In this document: piece by piece, positions 33,986-47,400 of the stretch
How the letters are laid out: each line of letters begins with the position of its first letter
How positions within the stretch are numbered: the first letter of the stretch is position 1
Source: Marthasterias glacialis
Lineage: Eukaryota; Echinodermata; Asteroidea; Forcipulatida; Asteriidae
NCBI GenBank assembly: GCA_911728455.2
Contig: OU452239.1
Span: 5,182,384-5,246,383 of the forward strand
DNA length: 64,000 bases
Direction of reading: 5' to 3'
Translations under genes and position numbers: made by a program
Notes under the pieces: generated by a model
The model's database searches: none
Told to the model about the DNA's origin: nothing
Seen by the model: only the letters and a program-made list of their open reading frames with translations

Positions 33986-34324
33986 TGAGTAAAATTACAC
34001 AAACTTCATCTCAGAGGTTAACAGGTTACAGGTTGTTGATTTATCTTACGAACATTGGCTCTACATGGTCGCAAAATTACTGGTAATGACCCAACAAATT
34101 ATTGATAAAATGTGTGTATTGAACTACATGAGTATGCAAAATTTGTCATAACCAGACACCTCCCGATTAAAAATTACAGTACAGGTACCCCAAAGGTTAA
34201 GTTTGTAGTCAATTATCAGTCCTCTGGCTTAATTCCTATCACAAACGTAATCCATTCAGGCACTAAATCACTTTCCTGACTTGACAACTTGACAACTTAA
34301 CAATGATTAGTACCTAATAGACCG

Positions 34325-36664
34325 CTACTCCTCATCCGATTCTGTTGATTCTCTAAACTCACTGTCATCATCGCTACTACTCTCATCGCTGCAAGCATCT
34401 GAACAGTCACGAGGTGTGAGCTGGAGGGGCAAAGGTGGCAGGGTGTGGCGCACTGGTCGGCACTTCCCATTCATGATTTCCCAACCATGGCCAATGGGGG
34501 ACGGATGCTCTAGCAAGTTGTAATGCAGCTGGCAATATGTGATGTAGTTCGTCCTTTCCACATGGTGATTCAACGTATCGTCATTGGGTGGGAGGCGGAC
34601 TGTACTCTTCTTCTTCAGTTTGTGCCACTTGGAAGCTCTGGCCTGCCTGCAAGTAACATCTGCACTCTCAGCATAGACTTTGGAGAGGACAAAAGCTTTC
34701 ATATCAACTTTGACTTCGTCCTGTACCTCCAGACTCTCACCCACTCGTCCCAGGAGCTCTCTCGCCTCAGAATCTTTGATCACCTTTTGTAACAATTTCT
34801 TTTTCCCATGCCCAAAGAACCCTGATGTGTGATCACTGCCAGTGATCACATGGAGAGGTATGATGATATTTGCAACATCTTCTGAGAGCATGGCATGGCA
34901 ATTGATTAACGCATGCTTGCGTTTAATCAGCAGATCACCTCGGAGTTGATGCGACACATGAGCCGCTTGGACATACACGTCTGTGTCCTTGCTGTCTATT
35001 ACAACTGCTTCAGTGTAGTTCTCGGTCCTCAGCTTGTCATAGGCAGAGAGCAGCATTGTGTCTGCCTCTGGATGCTTGAATCCGTAGTCTCTGCTCGCCA
35101 CACCAGTGACTCAGGTTAGTTGACGTCTCGCCCTTACAGTATATGACGTTACCTCGCACTCGACCAACGTTTGTTTTCATCTGTTCCATCACAAGCTTCT
35201 GTAGTCTGACCTTGTTGGCTAAATTGACCATTACTTTGTTGAACTCAACAGCTCTTGGAAATAATATGTCTTCGGGCTTAGGAAATACATTTGGGATGTG
35301 TTGATGTTGTGCTGCCCGTCGATCGTGCTCATCATCCTTGATACTGAAGGGAAGGTCATACTTGTCGTTGATGAGGATGATGAGGCGTGCATCACCGTGG
35401 CGTGACATGATGATAGCGCAGATCTTATCCAAATAGTCACTCCAGCGGTACTCTGAGCCATCCCTCTTCCTAGCCTCACGGTCCTCGGGTGTGGGGGGTT
35501 GGTAACCGCCAGGCCCATGTCTACGAGGCTGACGTGGTCCCGTGGTTTATCAGTAACTGGGTCTAGGTTGAACAGCTGTAACAACTTGCTCTTACTAGTT
35601 TTGCGCATTGACCCATCTACATTGTACATTGATAGGCACTCCTCAGTCACGCGCCCCTCAAGGGCTTACTCAAGTTGGATCATACCTGACCCCTCCGCTA
35701 GGTCTACCAGGGCTGCCAGTCCAGACCTCTCCATCTGGGCCACCTTCATGGGTGCACCAGATGGGGCACATATCTGCTCGCTTGCAAAATTCCGTCTCTT
35801 ATTCCTGTGAATGGTTGCGGTGAGGGGCTTAGTCTTGGTGAACACTCGCTCTTGCAGGAGAGTTTCAGCCTGAGTTTGACCATCTGGTTGTGCCAACCTG
35901 AGGTCATGGACAAGCTCTGGTGAGGCAACCAAGCCAGACTGTAGTGACCTCAGTGTTGGTTTGGACTCATCAAATGGCTCAGCTTCAAACTCTGTCATGC
36001 ATGCCTGCAGGTCCTGAACTGCCTGCTCATCCTTTTTCATCCTTGCTGGTTGGCACTCAACATGCTTTCTATGGCGACGCTTGCACTTGAGATTCCGATT
36101 CAAAGTAGCTTTTACCCTCGCGACATTGTTTGCATTCCTTGTTGTTGAGAACAGTTGCTTCTCATTCTGCAGAAGCTGAAGCCATCCTTGTTTCAGCTTC
36201 ACGTTCAGATTCATAGTCGTTTCTATCCAAAGGTCCAATGGCTGGCAAGAGTAGGGTAGCCCTGTCATCGACTGTGCAAAGTGATTGTTGAAGAAGGCCA
36301 TCTGCTCATCTGAGAGTGAAGACAGCATCGCCCAATAATCTGGCAACCACCTCCCATATTCATGGTTGTCGTATGCCATCAGTCCAGGCAACATGTCGTA
36401 TATTGATGTTAGGTACTCCGAGCCATTTTGTGCATGACATGCATCAATATTTTGGACAAGAGGGTCTGTCATTTCCATGAACGAGACCCAGAAGTCTCCC
36501 ATGTCTGTTCCAGGTTTCTCATAAACTTTGTTAATCAGCTCCTTTATGTCATCAGCATCCTGGAGATCACTGTGCGATTCATGTAGAGCCTCTTGGGTCT
36601 CAGTGAGTGCATTGGGCAGTTTCAACTTTATGTCTTCTGATAGTTCCTTATGCTCAAGAATCAA
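34325..36664 (-). pseudogene. Transposon-borne uncharacterised protein, central and C-terminal part
   Basis: Minus strand, in order: a helical region with YGRWLPDYWAMLSSLSDEQM and HFAQSMTGLPYSCQPLDLWI; RVTEECLSMYNVDGSMRKTS; DKICAIIMSRHGDARLIILI; HPEADTMLLSAYDKL; AVVIDSKDTDVYVQA; IIPLHVITGSDHTSGFFGHG; and a Cys/His segment and acidic tail. These are the signature blocks of a large uncharacterised invertebrate family, some of which I would expect to adopt a PIN/FEN-like nuclease fold (inference). One in-frame TAA (35666) and two frameshifts (in the C-run near 35500, and near 35110) inactivate it. The family's N-terminal zinc-finger-like part is missing. Confidence 0.75.
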
Positions 36665-36964
36665 CCTGTACTTAGTGTCTGCATCAGTCTATGCTGATGC
36701 AGAGACATGAACCATCTAAACCCTACCATCAAAACTAGTTATCAAAACAGTAAAATGGAAAACATGTGGGAGACTAGTCAATATTTAAACAATTATAATG
36801 TTAAGTAGGGTTTCATAGGGCTCCTCACACTTATACTCGTACATTTTGAAACCAATGGAGTTACAAGGTTCATTTCTCATCAACCACATACATTGACCTT
36901 TTGACCTTTTGACCTCTGAGATGACCTTTAGATTCTTAATTGTAGTTTTACTGTCTATTACTGA

Positions 36965-37357
36965 ACTCAGCATGATCAGGGCTTTCATAAGAGCCTACTA
37001 TGAAGGCACTACGACGAATTTGAAAATTTGACCTTTGTGAGCTGAAAATCGGCGGCCATCTTGGATTTGAAGGTCAACAGTAGGTCAAATCATCAAATCA
37101 ACATCAAATATGAATTCCTCGACCCCAAAAACCCTAGAAACCATATATTGAACAGCATTGTAGGCCAAACCATTGAAAAAATAATTTTCAAAATGGCCGA
37201 CGGCGGCCATTTTGGATTTAGACACCCACGGATTCCGCCCACACTTTCGCGAGGGTCACCCAAGCTAATTTTTTTATTTTACCCTCATAGATGACAAATC
37301 CACTGAGAAACGAACCTTCGCTCTCCATGGTCACGGAATTGTTCCAGATGACCCAAC
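36965..37357. repeat. Right terminal inverted repeat (~393 bp)
   Basis: Complement of 33592-33985. The gene's first recognisable codons lie only ~300 bp inside it. Confidence 0.88.
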
Positions 37358-37557
37358 TAAAGGGTTTCAAACTGGTGGTTATAGGGGGCTGGTGTTAAAT
37401 GCACAAATAAGCCTGAAGAAAGAAAGAAAGTTTGCCAGAAAAACCTATTAAAGAATTTGGAAAGTAAATATACTTAAAGATAGGAAACATAAATTGGCTG
37501 CTCCCAACCAGTGCAGATTGTATGAAGTGGCACTGCCCTAATTGCACCACACAGTTC

Positions 37558-37868
37558 ATCACCGTTTTCACAAACAGCCACTTATCTTTAAATCCATGTT
37601 CAAAGAAGCGATTTTTCGTTTTCACAAACAGCCACTTATCTTTAATTAACATTTAATCATATTTTAGCATTTCTCCATGTAAAAAATACGATTCTATAGG
37701 TACGCTTATGTACTTGAGTATCATTTAACATCGCATTGATGAAAAATAGTACTTATTTTACCTGCGGAATGACGTTTTAAACGCAAACAAAACTTCAACG
37801 TTGATTATCTCAAAAACGTTATTCTCACGCACATAAAGATAAGTGGCTGTTCGTGAAAACGGTGACGA
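37558..37868. mobile_element. 311-bp MITE with CACCGTTTTCAC ends
   Basis: Left CACCGTTTTCACAAACAGCC + ACTTATCTTTA; right end the complement (TAAAGATAAGTGGCTGTTCG...). A second direct copy of the left arm lies at 37616-37646. Confidence 0.8.
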
Positions 37869-40800
37869 GTTATATACCGCTGGTCTCTCTACTTAACTGA
37901 CTATGGAATTTGAAGAACTCAAGAATGTGAATAATACAAAGTAGGGACAAATAAATAGTAACTAGGGTCAACTGGATAATAGCAGTGTCTTGAATGGTAA
38001 CTTAGGCAACTTTAGGTAAATGAACATTAATCACTTCCAAATGAATATTAAACAGGAATCAAAATGAATAATAAATAGAGTCACTGGAAAAAATGATGAA
38101 CAGTACTTTTGTTACAGTATGTAAAAGATGCTGCATGAAGACAATGCAAGACCTTGGGGATTAAGACCCATCCAAGACCAGTAAAAACACAGTTGCTTGA
38201 AGGGGGGTAATCCTAGAAGACCTACAAACACTTTGTGTTGAAAATATTAATAATGATAAGAAGAACAATAATAATAAAATAGACTTATAAATTATATAGT
38301 GCACTTATCCGGAAAACCTGAATAAGGTGCCTACACAAAACAAGCAGTGTGAGAAAAGAAATTCATGGTCAAGTGTTAAATTGGAAAACAAAAACAAAGA
38401 AGTAACATTGTTACTGGTAAGTGCATTTTGCAATACTCAGGCCCTAGTGTTGATGTAAGCAATGTTGGCATTTATCTACTGTCAGTTTGATTTTGGAATG
38501 GGCTTTGGTTTTTCTTAACGATTTAAACTTGAACTCATTGATAATGGTTATTGGTAGCTAGTCTATTAACAATTTTTTCAATATTGTATGAAATGCTTTA
38601 CATTTACTAAAGAGTATATAGTTGTATGTATTGGTTTAAACATTCACAAATTTGCAGACTATAGCTTTAGATTGAAAATATAACCATGAAAAAGAAAATT
38701 ATAATGATTAATAATAAACGTAGAGGCCTTATGGAATGTGTTATCTTCCCAATGTATTTCATCAAATTAAATTGAACCCAAGTGTATGGTGCATTGTGAT
38801 GTGAGCCAGGTGTAAGACAAAGAAGGAATTTCAAGGTGATTGGAAGTCTCAAATTCTACATAAACATGTACATGTTAATTGTCACCATCCTTCTGTCACA
38901 TTTGTTTTTTTCTGGACTTATACTTTAGACCCATACTCAATAATTATAACTTGGGACTTACAACCAAGTATGAAACATTACTATTTCGAAAACATTTAAA
39001 TTTATTGTAAAGTTAATATGCTTTTGAAATTGAAGAAAATTGGGGCATTCCTACAGGTGTTTGCATCACTTATGGAGCCACTAAGTGCGTCTGCAGATAT
39101 TAATATAAAAGACCCTAAGGGTGCACCCCATTAAGTAAACTCCCATAGCACACAGTGCAAAATTCTAAATATTCTAAATAACTTAAAAATACTTAGAAGT
39201 CCCACAGGTTTTTACAGTTAAGAGAAAAAAGTTCATTGACACCTAAACTTCCACCCTCTGGTCAATTTGACATGGGTAGACCCAAGGCCCATCAAGTCTC
39301 CGTCCAAATAAAAACACCCCTACACTTAAATTTCCAAAAGTCCGAGCATCAATCTTGCAAAATGGCCCTGCACCTCTAAGCAAATAGGACCCCTCTTTTC
39401 AGGGCCTAGGTCATCCAAAATACCCCCAAGTTAGCAACCCTTAGGTCACAGTTGTGCTTGTGCAAAGTTTTTACACAGTGCACCTTTTTTGGCTCTCAAA
39501 TCTGTCTAGAATGGAATATTTTGAGGGCCTACAAAATATTCATAAGGCAGATGGAATGTTTTTCTCCCTATTTAGTGGGATGCACCCTTAAGCTTCAGAG
39601 TCCATCATCACAAGAGTAAAAGCTTGTTAGCAATTGGCACCAGACTTACTTCATTGTTCCAATATTTGTGGCGTGGTGGCATGTCATTCAAGCAAGGGAA
39701 TTGGTCTAGTATTGTGTGCATGACGTGTCTTGCATCTCAAAAAATTTCCCTTTATGAAAATGTTACTACTGTTCACAAACTTGAAGGAGGTTTGACTTTA
39801 AGGTAAAGGCTGATTGTAAAATAGAGTGCAGTGTACTTTTGCAGAAGACCTTAATTGAAAAAGGGACACAAACTTTATTTGGTGATGATGTAACATTGTT
39901 CAGTTTTGTAAAGGGTTTTTAATGTTGACATTTTCAGGGGTTAATCCAACAGATCGGAAATATTTTTTTTGCTATGTAATTGTAGTTAATTTTTTAAAAA
40001 TATGTTTTAAGTGACTCAAATAAAATATTAAGGGACACTACAGGTTTTCTATGTTGGTTTGAAATATATTTTCTCAAAATGCTGACATGTGTCAGACAAT
40101 TGTTTCCCAACACTCGGTTCTTATTTGGATTTGCCAATGAATTGAAACAACCACAACCATCTAAATGATTGTACCCCAAAATGACAACAAAATAAATATT
40201 ATTGTTTTAGTTTTTTTTTTAAGAAATGCAACAATCTTTTTGATAAGAACATAGACTATTTTATAAACAATAGTTTACCTAACCTGTAGTTTAAAGTAGT
40301 ATTGGTTTTATCCTATCTTCGATAGAAGTTTAAGAAATAAATATTTTCTGGTAAATGTATTGTTACCTTTGTTTGCCAATAAGGTGTATTTCCTTCTGTG
40401 CTCTGGGTGTACTTTTCTAGTTGCGTGTCAATAAATGTATATTTAAGGGGAGGGGTGGATTGCCCTTGTTTGATGACGAGGTTCAATCTATCTAAGGCAG
40501 ACTGCCTGTATTAAATATGCATGATGATTCAGACTGAAGCAGGCCACCTTCTACTCCCACACTGCATGCAGGTAAGCACTAATATCCAACTTCCTGTCAC
40601 ATTGCATCCAAGCAGAGATCTTTGTCCATGGTCAAATATATTGTTATATGTTTTTGGTTGATAACCGTGTGTGGTACATGCAGAAGACTGTAATAAGGCA
40701 ATTGACGTTGAGACTTTTGAGTTCTGGCTTTTAAGTTCTGCCTATTAGACTTCCTGTAGTTATACTTTGGTAAGTGTTATGAGAAATCAATGCTAGCACA

Positions 40801-40922
40801 GTCATCATTTTGTCATTTTGATATAACAACTAGGGTAAATATTGAGTTGTAGGCCTACTGGTTGTCGATGACAAAAAGGGACCCATTAATTCTCTATCCT
40901 CATAATAAGGAACTATAATTAA

Positions 40923-41060
40923 ATAGTAAACTTGCGGGTACAACCATGTAATTCAACTCTTTTAGGAAGGAGTGGTGGCTCTGAGAAGAGCCGTTGTGGT
41001 CTCGACGTTTCGAACAGTATGCTCTGTTCATCTTCAGGAGAAGACATCAGTCTCTAGCCT
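40923..41060 (-). mobile_element. Penelope-like element terminal relic
   Basis: Minus strand: hammerhead-type motif, then GAGACCACAACGGCTCTTCT, AGCCACCACTCC and CATGGTTGTACCCGCAAG. The last two blocks recur at 47250-47310. Confidence 0.6.
41004..41037 (-). ncRNA. Hammerhead ribozyme-type motif
   Basis: Minus strand: CTGAAGA (core CUGANGA, 41031-41037), a 6-bp stem II (GAACAG/CTGTTC) with loop AGCATA, then GAAA (41008-41011) and C-GTC. Stem III is reduced to the palindrome ACGT, as known for Penelope-like retroelement hammerheads that work as dimers. Confidence 0.6.
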
Positions 41061-41499
41061 CAGTTTAGAGTTTATGTAGGTCCTGTGTTGTGTAATGCAC
41101 ATTAAAGAACCCAGTACACTTGCCATTATTTATCCTTAAAAGTGAAGGGTTTATTGCCCCAGTGTTTCTGGTATGTTTACTGCAGATTGTGCCACATCAA
41201 CTACCTGTATGTAAAAAGGGTCTCATAATTTATAGCTCTGCTTTCCTGTTGCAAAAAATTAATTTGTACTTTTAGACACCCTTCATGTGTGATAAAATGC
41301 TGTACTCGAACTGCATAATGTTAATTTCATAGAGTCCATGTACCTTGAATTTGTTGAGTAGAGTAGTCAACTTTTTGTTGCTCGTTGAAGGAGTTTGGAT
41401 CACCCTACTGATGGAGAACTCATATCATCATTCCCTTAAAACCATGATTAAACTCTTCAAACTTTTCTATTTTGCAGTATTTTAAAGAGTTTTTTGCAG

Positions 41500-44400
41500 G
41501 TCATCTTAGTTGAGACCATGGGGAGTGCTGTTACTGAGGCTTTGTTATCAGCTGCTATGAGTGGAGAAACAAATAAACTCAAACGTTGCATACAGCAAGG
41601 AGCTAATGTAAATGCAAGAGATATTCCATTATTGGTATGTATTTTCACATTGTCAAACAATTAACTTGAACTCCACCTGTAACCTGTCTTTGAGACAAAA
41701 AGAGGAAACAGTTGTATATGTGTGGCTATCACCCTACACAATAGTTCAGGACCCCTTCATAGAGAAACAAATATGTAAGTTATAAATGAATGTCATGAGA
41801 TGTGTTTAACAATGCACATCAGTCTGGTGCACATGGGATTAGTTTATTTTTGTCATTGTTGGAATAAGTCTCACCTCTCACAAATTTGTGTCAGGCCATA
41901 GAGCAAGGAACATACCTTGCTCTACGGTCAGGCCAAACGTGCACAGATCTGAGGAGAAGAAGGCTCTTTACAAGCCAAAACTTAGTGTCCTTTGCATGTA
42001 AGTTAGTAGATAAAAAGAAACGGATAGTAAAAATATTGGGATTTTGCCTTTCTTTTATTTTTGTAATAATTTTGTATTGTGTATCCAGTTTGCTAGGACC
42101 CCATTGCATTATGCTGCTGGCAGTGGTTATGATGTTATCTGTGATATATTGATACAGGCAGGTGCAGGGGTTAATGCTGTTGATAAGGTATGTGAGGTAC
42201 TGATTGTTATTATTTCATGACATCACAGCATGCAAAAGAACGATCACATTTTCCTTTGTGCTGGTCGGGCTCTAGTCAAGCTACATCCTGTTGCCTTAGA
42301 TCTCGAGAATCTTTCACAGGATATACCCTCACTGTTCCCAAAAATGCCCCTTTCTGCAGCAGATCTACCCTCAAAGTTGTGACAATTTGATCTAGACGTT
42401 TCTCTAGTGCCTTTGAAACAGTGATGTCAAGTGCTCCTACTACCACACAGGGATTACCGTTATGATCAGTTTGAATATTGGAAGTTCCAGAGGATCTTGA
42501 CCTGTTTAGTTTCTACAACTTTCTCTGGAACATGTGGACACCGTACTTCTTACACAGATCCCAGTGAAATCACTTTCACCTTGGCCAACTTGTCAAGTCT
42601 TTCTTTGTGCTCCGTTTGGGCCATCATTTGCTGACAATATGGAAATACAATCTTGTCTCTTCTACCTTATTACACATTCCCTATTTCTTATCTTTCCCCA
42701 CTCCAGCGTATTCAAAATACAGCAGCTAGAATGATTACTTTCACTAGGAAACATGACCATATATCCCCTATTCTCCGCTCACTACATTGGCTACCGGTTA
42801 ATTCTTGTATTACTTTTAAGATTCTACTCATCGTATACAAAATAACACATAATCTTGCCCCCCAATATCTTCAAGATCTAATCTCCCTTCGATCCTTTAT
42901 ATTCAACCAAACCTCTCTGTTCATCTTTTTTGATGCAAATAATTCATGGCCCACAAACCAAAACTCGATATGGTGATTGTGCTTTTTCATGCATTGCCCC
43001 CACTCTGTGGAACAAACTCCCGCCCCGTATTCAAAATGCCCCATCCATTGATTCATTCAAAACCCTTCTTAAAACTCACCTTTTTTCATTGTAATCTGTA
43101 ATAGTATTTTGGAGGCACACACCAGTATATAGTTTCATGTATTTGTATCAGTTGTATAAGTATTATGTTTACATTATTTTGTTCTTTTGAGTTAAACTAA
43201 GTTAACCAGACCACCTGTGCGCTTAGAAACACCTGTATTAAGCACCCTATAAATGTAATTATTATTGTTATTCCACACAGGAGAGACGTTTGCTTTGTCT
43301 ATCTTCCCCTTCATTACATTTGTCCTTAGAGAATGGTCTTGCACCAAGTAATCAAACCCTTGGTTTCCTTCTCCAGTTCTCCACTCTTTAACCAATTCTA
43401 GGACTTGCAGCTTGTCACTTCTTCTATACATCTCAAGAACTGGCCATGAAGTGGCTTGTTCGTTCCTCCAATCTTGGTGTCTTTCCTCTTTCCTTTTCCT
43501 CTCGTACTCCATTGGCCCAACTTCATTTGCCTTTGTGTACTTTTGCGCAATTTTTAACAAGTTCTCTTTGGTGCTCCTGACATGACAATGCAAGCTCCGT
43601 GACTCAATGTTGACATTGTCTGCCTCACTGAGTTACCTCCTTCTTCCCTCTGACCTCAGAAGATACAGTCTACTGACCTTTGGCTGTGGATGTAACATGC
43701 CATGCATGATCATTAGTTTTCTTATCCTCCTGTCATCAGGACATGGCCCATGGATATTTCCCCTGTTCAGTCTGGACTTAAAACATTTATTCATCCCCCT
43801 GATGTATTCTGCTTCAGCCTTACCTTTGATTCCTGGTGAAGGATGTGTTCTGATTACAGTACAAGATACCAATAACTTTTCTCCTCACGCAAAGCCCTCA
43901 TCTATGCACCATCTGGCAGAGCAATGCCATCAGAATGTACCCTCTTTCCCCTCTTCATGGTCATTGAAGCACATTTCCCCAGACCAAACTGCATCCCGAT
44001 GTCATCACTGAAAATCCTGATGGTCTGCACCAAATAATCAGTTTCCACCTTATTCTGTGCAAGCCACTTAAAATTGTCCATAAAAAGCAGATGGTTGATC
44101 TTACATCTGTCTTTCTTCATTACATAAGCAGCACTCACCTTCTTCAGAATCATCAACCATACCGTGCCTAAACTATAATTGTTCGCTGTCAGATTTGTTC
44201 ACCTTGCCTTCATCCTCTCACTTATCAGCCACTCCAACCATATCCAGAAATTCCATTATCCAACTGGTTCTCATTTCTTCTTGCGGTATAGTCTTAAATT
44301 CTTTTAAAAGTTAACCTCTTTATCTTTTTCATATCATAAACAATATTTATTGTTTATGGAATTGTAGTATACACTAACTTGTGTTCTATCATAAATCATA

Positions 44401-47400
44401 GTTAACATGTTTCTGGTATGGACTTGAAAGGTCCATCAAGTTTTGAAGGTTCATAAATCTCAACAAATATTTTGTGCTTTTGAAAGAAAACAATCTTTAG
44501 AAAAGAAGGCACCCTCCGTGGTTGATAAAAGTAATTTTTTTTACAAACTGAATGCTGGAAACATATGCCTAACAATAGCTTGAATGTTCCGTGCTTACTC
44601 TTATATGCATTCTCAATTTAAAAGAAAGTAGTTCAAAATACTGATTGATAGTTGTCAATTAACAGTGTACAAAGGTAAAACATTGAGAATGTTATACAAT
44701 GAAGAAATAATAACTTTACACGATGTTGTAGAATAGACTTAGGATGCTGGAGGTGAGTTCTGTTATCACCATAGTTGCTTCCATGTCTTAATTCATACAT
44801 AATTGCACTTTTAATTGATGTAAAGTACTTCACCACTATGCAAAAATGCTGATAAATTGTGAACATTGGAACCTGACTGTGCCCATGGTAGGACACAGCT
44901 GCCTTCCTCTCAATCAGAATGATTAACTCTTTTGGATTCTTTTGGGTGTAGTAGTCTTCCCATGTTTAAGACCAAATTCATTTTTAAAATTTGACATCAT
45001 TAAAGCATTCATAATCATATTTATTGCCTCATGAGCTTTGATTAACAATTGACTGTTTATTTTTCTGAAAAATGTCACTTAATAAGGAGTGTTGTGTATC
45101 ATCGTGTGCCCGGTAAAAGGACGTAACAACAAGTTCCCGGTAAAGGGCGTGAGCAAATGATGTAAAATTTTGTGTTTCAAGAAAGCTGAGCGGGAAGATT
45201 TGATCATTTTTTTTGCCATTCACAAGTTATTATAGGAAGGTTAAATTCTGCATGGGAATGGGAAAACATTTCTTTGGGTTAATTCCAGCAACGAAAATTA
45301 ACAAATAATGCCATATTTTTCATGTCAGGGGCCATTCTATTGCTTACGTCCTTTGAATACTTGGACGAAATACTTTATGTGCCCGGTAAAAAGGTGTAAG
45401 GCCTTACGCCCTTTTACCAGGCACACAAAGGTATGTTTCTGCTGTACATATAGTATAGAAGGAGTCCTTTACATTATGCTGCTAAGAGTGGCCATGTGTA
45501 CATCTGTAAAGCTATGTTACAAGCATCAGCATTGTTGGAGCAGACAGATCAGGTAAAATATTTAATAAAGATACAATTCTGTTTAGATATTGAATGTTGA
45601 GTTCATTATCATTGGTTTTACAAGAATTATTAACATAAATAAATGACAGAGTCCTGAACACAAAATGTTAAACATCTGTTCCGGCAGCAAGTCCTGTAAA
45701 TGCAGTTCATCCATGCATTGCTAAAATCCCACACTGATGGTATTTATTCAGTGAAACTTCAGCTGAAAAAAAAACAAGATTACTTTTAAAAACAAATTGG
45801 TGGGATTACTTTTACTTCTGTTTTAAAAGTGTTTTCTGTTTTAAAGGAATTATTGTTTGAAATTTCTGGCACTTAATTTTTTTTTTTTTTTAGTAATTTA
45901 TTAAATTTAATACTTTTTGTAGGAAAGGAAGACTGTGCATGCTCATTGGAATGGTTTGTTTGTTGTTGGTGATAATTTAAAAAAGAATCAGCTGTGAAAA
46001 GTTATCAGTCAAATTCACCATAATGAGTTATATTGATTACATAAATTTGGCTTGGAATGAGGATTTATTTTGATAAGGGGTTTGTGAAATCAAAAGGTGG
46101 ACAAATAAATTGAAAATGGTGCCAATTAGATTTTGTATCAATTGGCACAAAATGTTCTTATTTCACTCAATTTAATCTCAGTCATGACTGTTGACAGTAA
46201 ACTACTACTAGTTGTACACTTTTGCACACACACACACACACATTGCAGTTGAAATATGTGGATGCATTGTTCCTAATTTTACACATCCTGTCATCCCACC
46301 ATGCAAACTTTCAAATCTTATATATCCTGTGATGTTGATTAAATAGAAGCACTTAAAATAAAAAATATGTACACGCCCCTTACAATTTGATATTTAAGGG
46401 TTTAAAACAGTTTTTCTTCCCATCTATCTTGATTTAGTTTGGGGATACCCCTTTGTTAACTGCAGCTTCTTGGGGAAGCAGGGATGTTTGTCTTGTATTG
46501 ATATCTGCAGGAGCTAATGTCACAGCTAAAAACCAGGTACAGTACAACAAACCTACTGCTAGGGAGGTATTTAGATTTTGTCCTTATACTTATGAGCTGA
46601 GTAATGCTGTCTTTGCCATTGTTATTAGTCATGTTTGATATTGATATTTCTATTCATTCACATGATCATAGGCCATGCAAAAAAGAATTATAAAAGCTGG
46701 CTAATGATTTACCTGATCCCTAATGCTCAGTGCATACATCAAATGAAAGCATGTAGATTGCAAGATTTAGAGAGGATAGGTGGCAGCAAACTTACTGGAT
46801 AATTTACTGGATGCTTACTGAGCATGCATAATAACAGAACTGTTGGTTTACTTGGTAATCCTACTGCCACCCAACTTCCCTAAAAGTCACTCATTACATG
46901 AATCAAGCTGTTCTATTGCTTGTTGGTCTGTCAGTTATAACAATATTGAAGGTTGTTGGTTCCATTCCCACCAGAGGTGTCAGACCCTTCTATCCAATGT
47001 TCTTTTCACACCACCATCAGAGCTTTCAGGCAAAAACTATTTAAACAAATATTTACTGGGCTTCTGTCCCAACCATTTTTTCTTTTCTGAAAAAGACTCA
47101 ATGTTTTAAATTGATAGAGCTTAAGTGATGTTTGGAGCTTTGCATGGTGCGGATAATAGGAAGTAACTACCAGTAAAACTTGCTGAATAGATGTTTTAAA
47201 CAGTATACTCTGCTCATCTTCAGGAGAAGATGGGCAGACTACACTCTTTTCACAGCCACCACTCATCCCAAAAGAGATTTATACATGGTTGTACCCGCAA
47301 GTTTACTGGTTATAGTTACTTCCTATAGAACTTATTTGAATTTGACAGCAGTGGTAATCAGTGGTTTATTAAATAAAATAAACACTTGATACATTAATAT

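Larger units (their letters stand above)
33592..37357 (-). mobile_element. 3.77-kb DNA transposon with ~394-bp terminal inverted repeats
   Basis: 33592-33985 is the near-exact complement of 36965-37357 (outer end GTTGGGTCATCTGGAACAAT). TA is present on both flanks (33590-33591 and 37358-37359), a plausible 2-bp target duplication. The interior carries a broken minus-strand gene (34325-36664). The TIR sequence is unrelated to that of the element at 22939-27586, although the proteins belong to one family. Confidence 0.87.
37358..41499. other. Intergenic region upstream of the ankyrin gene
   Basis: Holds a 311-bp MITE and a Penelope-like relic, listed separately. No coding exon or kinase-like text is seen. 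The upstream or first exon and the promoter of the ankyrin gene probably lie here but cannot be placed. Confidence 0.5.

Noticed and set aside
37358-41499. N-terminal protein kinase exons expected for a true DAPK
   Set aside because: I looked for Gly-loop, VAIK, HRD and DFG-type text on the plus strand and saw none; cannot exclude exons further upstream.
43607-44011. Plus-strand 134-codon frame
   Set aside because: Antisense of the minus-strand LINE RT remnant.
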